Assembly (NCBI GenBank): GCA_002792135.1
Contig: PFNU01000068.1
Coordinates: 1 to 8,614 of the forward strand
Direction of reading: 5' to 3'
From: a bacterium (Candidatus Torokbacteria) CG_4_10_14_0_2_um_filter_35_8
Lineage (GTDB): Bacteria > Patescibacteriota > GCA-2792135
Length of the DNA: 8,614 bases
Below the pieces are notes generated by a model, which made no database searches, was not told the origin of the DNA, and saw nothing but the letters and a program-made list of their open reading frames with translations. A program made the position numbers and the translations under genes. Positions 5,139 to 8,614 of the stretch are shown here, piece by piece. Numbering within the stretch: the stretch's first letter is position 1; each line of letters begins with the position of its first letter.

Positions 5139-5513
5139 ATGACAAAACTCTATAATTTAAAAAGACAAAAGCAAACTAGAAGAAGGTTGCGTCGCGATAG
5201 AACAAAAGCAGAAGCTATTTTATGGTCAAGATTGAGAAATAGACAACTTGGCTATAAATTTCGCAGGCAGTATGGTATCGGGAAATACGTAGTAGACTTC
5301 TGTTGTCCGTCTGTAAAACTAGTAGTGGAATTAGATGGAGGGATACATAATTCACCAGAACAGGCGATAAAAGATCGTAGAAGACAGAAGTTTTTAGAAG
5401 ATCTTGGCTTAAGAGTTAAAAGATACTTAAATAAAGATGTTGCAAGTAACTTGGATGATGTTTTGAAAGATTTGTTTAAAGTTTGTAAAGATTTATCGGT
5501 AGGAGAAGAATAA
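5139..5513 (+). CDS. DUF559 (COG2852) Vsr-like endonuclease
   Basis: A 124-aa protein with the full DUF559 profile. A basic N-terminal helix leads into RDRTKAEAILWSRLRNRQLG (19-38). Then come YKFRRQYGIGKYVVDF (39-54), CCPSVKLVVELDGGIH (55-70) and a D.RRQKFLEDLGLRVKRY block. Asp53 and the ELD pair Glu64/Asp66 fit the PD-(D/E)XK nuclease core shared with very-short-patch-repair endonucleases. The cellular role of DUF559 is unproven; candidates are repair or a selfish nuclease. The usual R.WN.eV near the end is RYLNKDV, a mild change. It starts 11 nt after the inverted-repeat element, so that element forms its whole upstream region and may carry its promoter. There is no clear SD: GGTGAGG at 5118-5124 is too far upstream, 14 nt away. 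Confidence 0.9.
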   Translation: MTKLYNLKRQKQTRRRLRRDRTKAEAILWSRLRNRQLGYKFRRQYGIGKYVVDFCCPSVKLVVELDGGIHNSPEQAIKDRRRQKFLEDLGLRVKRYLNKDVASNLDDVLKDLFKVCKDLSVGEE

Positions 5514-5563
5514 GCTAGGATTGAAATTATGTTCTAATAAAAAGCTTATTTACTTTTGTTTTT

Positions 5564-5596
5564 AAAAAAGAATCTCCGATATTACAAACCGGAGAT
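5564..5596 (-). terminator. Intrinsic terminator of the minus-strand gene 5634-5912
   Basis: On the minus strand, ATCTCCG and CGGAGAT (5590-5596 with 5572-5578) form a 7-bp stem with an 11-nt loop. It is followed by a T-run (complement of 5564-5569). It lies 38 nt beyond the stop codon and between two convergent genes. Confidence 0.7.
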
Positions 5597-5633
5597 ATCA
5601 GCAAGTCCATCAGAGATAAAGAAGAAAAAAAGT

Positions 5634-5912
5634 CTATTCTATTAGAACTGCAGTAACAGTCGAGCCATATACTCCGAACTTCCTTTCCTTCCCATCTCTT
5701 GCCACTTCTAGGATCATTCTTTCTATATCACCCTCCTCCATGATGTTAAGAAGTCTTTTACATTTTTCGCATATTATATCCCACTGTTTATTCTTGAATG
5801 TTTGCACCATTTTCCCTCCGCATTCTTCCACTCCATCTCCTTTTATGTGGATCAATTCCAAATCCTTAAACTTGGATTTCTTATCTCTCCTAACCCCGAT
5901 AGTAATATCCAT
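5634..5912 (-). CDS. Small unknown CxxC protein, 92 aa
   Basis: I do not recognise the family. The gene is well supported: AAGGAGGT lies 8 nt before the ATG and a minus-strand terminator follows the stop. The protein starts MDITIGVRRDKKSKF and carries IHIKGDGVEECGGK (21-34), then ICEKCKRLL (47-55), then a charged helix and a beta-like tail (KFGVYGSTVTAVLIE). Cys48 and Cys51, with Cys31 and His22 upstream, could form a zinc site, but the spacing fits no ribbon I can name. It is probably cytoplasmic. It is the only minus-strand gene before murA and stands alone between convergent DUF559 and a divergent mini-protein gene. Like the 201-503 gene it has a strong SD, unlike most neighbours. The plus-strand frame overlapping it is a shadow. 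Confidence 0.72.
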   Translation of the reverse strand: MDITIGVRRDKKSKFKDLELIHIKGDGVEECGGKMVQTFKNKQWDIICEKCKRLLNIMEEGDIERMILEVARDGKERKFGVYGSTVTAVLIE

Positions 5913-5951
5913 TTTCTTATACCTCCTTCTAATGTAAATATTTTTTAGATT

Positions 5952-5960
5952 TGTTATAAT
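5952..5960 (+). promoter_or_regulatory. Extended -10 promoter upstream of the four-Cys mini-protein
   Basis: TGTTATAAT is an ideal TGn-TATAAT extended -10. No convincing -35 precedes it. The start near 5967 would give a leader of about 75 nt, including the AT-rich word repeats at 6006-6036. Confidence 0.55.
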
Positions 5961-6040
5961 AATTGTAGTAGATAAATTTGATAATCACAATAGAATCAAA
6001 TTATTTTGAATTTTTCATTTTTCATTTTTAATTTACTATC

Positions 6041-6229
6041 ATGGCTGATGATCCAAATTTTGTTCCAAATTGGAATGATGAGGCTACTCAGTGTAAAAAC
6101 TGTAAAGCTTTTCAAGAAAAGGAGGACAAGAAAGCTTGTGTCCCACCTGATATGAGTTTTGAAGATGCTCTAGCTAAATTCGGAGAAATTCCCGAGAATG
6201 GTCATTGTGATTTTTTTCAAGCAAAATAA
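6041..6229 (+). CDS. Four-cysteine mini-protein (HiPIP-like spacing), 62 aa
   Basis: A small acidic protein with C18-x2-C21-x11-C33-x22-C56: QCKNCKAF, then ACVPPDM, then NGHCDFF. The order CxxC, C, then a late GxC followed by aromatics recalls high-potential iron-sulfur proteins, where the last Cys also follows a Gly. The third gap is longer than I expect for HiPIP, and there is no Tat or Sec signal. A zinc or rubredoxin-like site is an equal alternative, so I name no function. The gene is flanked by an extended -10 promoter and a terminator-like hairpin, so it is probably monocistronic. There is no SD before the ATG. Confidence 0.75.
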   Translation: MADDPNFVPNWNDEATQCKNCKAFQEKEDKKACVPPDMSFEDALAKFGEIPENGHCDFFQAK

Positions 6230-6258
6230 TTGTCAAAAGCTTTAGAAATTATTATTTT

Positions 6259-6287
6259 AAAAAACGACCTAACGTCGGAAGTTTTTT
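6259..6287 (+). terminator. Terminator of the four-Cys mini-protein gene
   Basis: AAAAAACGAC (6259-6268) pairs with GTC (6274-6276) and GTTTTTT (6281-6287), with GGAA bulged. The stem ends in a run of six T. It lies 30 nt after the stop, and the A/T arms make it potentially bidirectional. Confidence 0.65.
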
Positions 6288-6394
6288 GGTTAACCCATGA
6301 GAGATAATTATTTTTTCCAAATCTGACTTTCTTTCTATTTTAAATTTTTGATTTTTCACCTCTTGATACCCTAATATTCTATTTTTTGTCCACC

Positions 6395-6424
6395 CAAAGT
6401 GGCTCTGCCATGGCAGAAACTTTG
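6395..6424. repeat. REP-like imperfect palindrome
   Basis: The perfect 14-bp centre TCTGCCATGGCAGA (6404-6417) is flanked by arms CAAAGT (6395-6400) and ACTTTG (6419-6424). It is GC-rich inside a 218-nt AT-rich gap and carries no T-run, so it is not a simple terminator. It shares the TCTGCC/GGC(A/G)GA core with the hairpin upstream of the RAYT gene. Confidence 0.7.
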
Positions 6425-6447
6425 AATTTTTAATTTTGAATTTATAA

Positions 6448-7098
6448 ATGGTTTCTCTAATTTCTATATTTATTTTGGGTCTAGTTCACGGTCTTACTCC
6501 TGATGAACATACTTGGCCTATTGTCTTTGCTTATATTCTTAGTAATTCCAGAAATAAGAGAAAGGCTGTTTTAAAAATGGTTTTACTTTTTGTTTGTGCA
6601 GCAGCTGTGCCTTGGATTACGATATCTGGTGTCTCTTCCTACTTAGGTTCTGTGATTTGGAAAGAGGGTTATGAGATTTACGTTCACTTTATATTAGGCT
6701 TTGCCATGATCATTACTGGCTTGTATATTTTGCAATTTTTTAAGATTCCTCATCTGCATTTCAGAGGAGATTGCGATAAAGAACAGAAAGAGGTAAAAAG
6801 TTTAAATGTAAAGCAGCTTCCTTTTTATGGATTAATATTAGGCTTTGCGCCTTGTGCACCAGTTTTAATAATGTATGGCTTTGCTGCTAGACTTCATAAT
6901 ATCTACTATGGCATTTTATCGGGATTTCTTTTTGGATTAGGAACTATGGTTTCCTTAGTTATTGTTTCGACAGTGGTTGGAAAAGGACTACAAATGATTA
7001 AAGATGGGCTAAAAAAGGATTTATCTAAGATTTTTTCTAGAATAAGTGGGATAATTTTAGTTATTTTTGGATTGTGGGTTTTGGTTTCGGCTTTCTAA
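6448..7098 (+). CDS. Polytopic membrane protein of the DsbD/CcdA - TauE/NicO type
   Basis: A 216-aa inner-membrane protein with about six hydrophobic segments: near 1-16, 42-62, 78-98, 126-147, 154-177 and 199-216. Segment 1 ends in HGLTPDEH (14-21), like the HG..PDH motifs of the nickel/cobalt exporter and UreH-like families. Segment 4 carries FAPCAPVL (133-140), like the PC..P motif of the DsbD/CcdA transmembrane region. Between the two halves is a hydrophilic loop, HLHFRGDCDKEQKE (102-115), with two His and a Cys that could bind metal. Candidate roles are metal or sulfur-compound export, or electron transfer across the membrane. The motifs do not decide between them. It is a single gene with no SD, an AT-word leader and a REP-like element upstream. 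A terminator hairpin follows. Confidence 0.7.
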   Translation: MVSLISIFILGLVHGLTPDEHTWPIVFAYILSNSRNKRKAVLKMVLLFVCAAAVPWITISGVSSYLGSVIWKEGYEIYVHFILGFAMIITGLYILQFFKIPHLHFRGDCDKEQKEVKSLNVKQLPFYGLILGFAPCAPVLIMYGFAARLHNIYYGILSGFLFGLGTMVSLVIVSTVVGKGLQMIKDGLKKDLSKIFSRISGIILVIFGLWVLVSAF

Positions 7099-7100
7099 TT

Positions 7101-7139
7101 GAAGAAGACGACATATATCGACGTGCCGCCTTCTTTTTT
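7101..7139 (+). terminator. Terminator between convergent 6448-7098 and murA
   Basis: GAAGAAG (7101-7107) pairs with CTTCTTT (7130-7136), one wobble, extended by ACG (7108-7110) with CGT (7122-7124) and a GCCGC bulge. A T-run covers 7134-7139. It begins two bases after the stop codon. Confidence 0.65.
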
Positions 7140-7163
7140 AAAAGGAATAATTATTGTCTATTT

Positions 7164-8465
7164 CTATTCTTTCAGCTCCCTAATATCTGCCCCAATCTTC
7201 TTTAATCTTTCATACAAATTCTCATAGCCCCGATCAATAGTATAAGTATTTCTCAAAATAGACTCTCCTTCTGCTGCAAGCATTCCAATTACAATAATTG
7301 TTGCGGGGCGCAGTGCTGGGGGACAAACAAGCTCTGTAGGTTTTAATTTAGTAGGGCCAGTAATAAAAACCCGATACGGATCAGCAAGCTCCATCTGCCC
7401 ACCAAGTTTTTGGAACTCCATGTAATAAATTGCTCTATTTTCATAACACCAATCGTGAATTAGAGTTTTTCCTTTTGCTTGAGTTGCAATTGGCACAAAA
7501 AACGGAAGATTATCTATGTTAATGCCTGGATAAGGCCTTGGTTCAATTTTGTCTTCGAGTGCTTTCAGAGATGAAGCTGAAGTTCTAATATCTATTAGAT
7601 CAAAATTTCCACTTTTAGATTTATAAGTCTTCAAAGTCTTATACCTAAACCCCATTTTCTCAAGTTTTAATAGCTCAAGTGAAACAAAATCTTTGGGACA
7701 GCCTTTGATTGTAATAGAGAAATTAGTCGTTGCAGCAAGGGCAATCCAAAACATAGATTCAATAGGATCAGGAACCAGATAATATTCTGTGCCATGTAAG
7801 CTATCTACCCCGGTAATCTCTAAAGTAGTTGTACCAATTCCTTTAATTTTTGCTCCCATGGAGCTTAGCAAAAAACAGACGTCCTGCACTTGATAATTTG
7901 CTGATGCGAACTTGATAACTGTCTTTCCTTTTGCCAAGCTTGCTGCCATAATAGTATTTTCTGTTGCAGTATCGCTTGCTTCATACATTACTACATCTGC
8001 TCCTTTGATAACGTTTTTTCTTTTTATTTCATAATAGTCTTCTCCTGTCTTAATTTTTATACCAAATTTTTCCAAAGCAAAAAGATAAGGCGCAACAGTT
8101 CTTTTGCCTAATTTACATCCTCCTGAAAAGGGGATTTTAAAATTGGCATAATGGTGTGTTAGAACGCCCATTAGCATAAGTACAGCCCTTGTTTTGACTG
8201 CGGATTCAACATTCATTTTCTCAAGATTTAGTGCCTTGGGTGCTTTGATTCTTAGATCTGATCCTTTCCAGGATACTTTGACACCAATACTTTTCAAAAC
8301 TTCCTTCATTCTTTCTACCTCTTCAATTCTAGGGGTTTCTTTCAGAATTACTTCTTCCTGTGTTAAGAGGGCTGCACACATACAAGCAACAGCAGAGTTT
8401 TTTGCGGTTTTAGTCTCTGCCGTTCCTCTTAATTTTTTTCCTCCTTTAATAATATAATTTGCCAT
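7164..8465 (-). CDS. murA: UDP-N-acetylglucosamine 1-carboxyvinyltransferase, divergent MurA
   Basis: This 433-aa cytoplasmic enzyme of the EPSP-synthase fold transfers enolpyruvate from PEP to UDP-GlcNAc, the first committed step of peptidoglycan synthesis. Aligned by eye to E. coli MurA (419 aa), the key residues are kept: Lys22-Asn23 (TAKNS), Arg93, the catalytic-loop Cys117 in GGCKLGKR with Arg122, Asp318 (INIDNLP, for D305), YENR with Arg344 (R331), ALRP with Arg386 (R371) and IDRGYE with Arg412 (R397). The Cys suggests fosfomycin sensitivity. Divergent points are DPIES at 233-237 for DRIETG, IDNLP for TDMQ, and an altered N-terminal helix (VACMCAALL). It may be a lineage-specific MurA or a second paralogue. 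No SD precedes the ATG. A promoter lies at 8498-8525, and the upstream gene diverges. Confidence 0.9.
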   Translation of the reverse strand: MANYIIKGGKKLRGTAETKTAKNSAVACMCAALLTQEEVILKETPRIEEVERMKEVLKSIGVKVSWKGSDLRIKAPKALNLEKMNVESAVKTRAVLMLMGVLTHHYANFKIPFSGGCKLGKRTVAPYLFALEKFGIKIKTGEDYYEIKRKNVIKGADVVMYEASDTATENTIMAASLAKGKTVIKFASANYQVQDVCFLLSSMGAKIKGIGTTTLEITGVDSLHGTEYYLVPDPIESMFWIALAATTNFSITIKGCPKDFVSLELLKLEKMGFRYKTLKTYKSKSGNFDLIDIRTSASSLKALEDKIEPRPYPGINIDNLPFFVPIATQAKGKTLIHDWCYENRAIYYMEFQKLGGQMELADPYRVFITGPTKLKPTELVCPPALRPATIIVIGMLAAEGESILRNTYTIDRGYENLYERLKKIGADIRELKE

Positions 8466-8497
8466 TTTTTAAAGATAAACAATGAAGCTTTAATCTA

Positions 8498-8525
8498 ATT
8501 CTATACTAACCTTGTTTTTCTGCAA
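8498..8525 (-). promoter_or_regulatory. murA promoter (minus strand)
   Basis: Read on the minus strand, TTGCAG (8520-8525), a 16-nt spacer and TAGAAT (8498-8503) give a fair sigma-70 promoter. The start would fall near 8491, with a leader of about 25 nt of mostly A/T before the ATG at 8465. Confidence 0.45.
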
Positions 8526-8532
8526 GGGCCCT

Positions 8533-8561
8533 TTGCAAAATAATTAGAATTTCTATATAAT
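8533..8561 (+). promoter_or_regulatory. Divergent promoter for the gene leaving the window at right
   Basis: TTGCAA (8533-8538), a 17-nt spacer and TATAAT (8556-8561) form a strong sigma-70 promoter. The start near 8568 leaves a leader of under 20 nt that is almost filled by the SD AGGAGGT (8572-8578). Confidence 0.7.
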
Positions 8562-8585
8562 AAGACTAGCTAGGAGGTTATTAAA

Positions 8586-8614
8586 ATTGCACTTATTATC
8601 TTAGATATTTACCT
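8586..8614 (+). CDS. 5' end of an unknown gene, possible ATT start (truncated by window)
   Basis: AGGAGGT at 8572-8578 follows a strong promoter, so a coding start is expected near 8585-8590, but no ATG or GTG is there. The frame opening with ATT at 8586, 7 nt after the SD, stays open to the edge and reads (M/I)ALIILDIY. The TTG at 8587 would instead give a five-residue peptide (MHLLS) ending in TAG. Either the gene uses a rare ATT start, or the TTG peptide is a leader and the real gene begins outside. The product is unknown. Confidence 0.4.

Noticed and set aside
5740..5937. Plus-strand 65-codon frame
   Set aside because: Antisense to the SD- and terminator-supported minus-strand gene; Ser/Phe-rich product without its own SD.
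8194..8457. Plus-strand 87-codon frame
   Set aside because: Lies wholly inside murA on the other strand, which is supported by conserved catalytic residues.
1..8614. UGA recoding (Gracilibacteria-type code), tRNA, rRNA or prophage module
   Set aside because: TGA ends two intact genes at natural lengths; no cloverleaf, rRNA or phage structural gene could be recognised.

Overview
This is an AT-rich, compactly coded bacterial window under the standard code (TGA, TAA and TAG all act as plain stops). It carries a MurA-family peptidoglycan enzyme, DUF5320 and DUF134 genes, an RAYT-type HUH transposase and a DUF559 nuclease. Most genes start without a Shine-Dalgarno (SD) sequence and behind short AT-only leaders. 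This fits an uncultured environmental lineage, possibly Patescibacteria/CPR-like, but no phylogenetic marker is present, so the placement is a weak inference.

Layout. Positions 1-126 hold the tail of an unknown protein. A small unknown gene (201-503) follows, with a strong SD and two tandem terminator hairpins. Next are a gene resembling the host-attachment/baeRF family (732-1244), a GC-rich REP-like hairpin and a RAYT transposase (1298-1933). The RAYT contains a perfect 28-bp palindrome inside its reading frame. A very good sigma-70 promoter and a strongly self-complementary leader precede DUF5320 (2151-2408), a terminator-like hairpin and DUF134 (2498-2788). An extended -10 promoter then starts a likely three-gene operon: exonuclease III, a RelA/SpoT-type HD hydrolase and a SanA/YdcF-like DUF218 protein (2866-4956). 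Immediately after the last stop lies a 171-bp nested inverted-repeat element (4957-5127), followed at once by a DUF559 endonuclease gene (5139-5513).

The right part holds a minus-strand unknown CxxC protein (5634-5912), a four-cysteine mini-protein (6041-6229), a second REP-like palindrome (6395-6424), a polytopic membrane protein of the DsbD/TauE/NicO kind (6448-7098) and a divergent murA on the minus strand (7164-8465). A divergent promoter pair at the right edge drives murA to the left and a gene running off the window to the right.

The genes do not form one pathway. DNA repair (exonuclease III) and alarmone hydrolysis may share a transcript. The most distinctive content is mobile or selfish: a RAYT, three separate palindrome types and a DUF559-linked inverted-repeat unit. 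No stretch over 300 bases lacks a gene. I saw no tRNA, rRNA, CRISPR array or complete insertion sequence.
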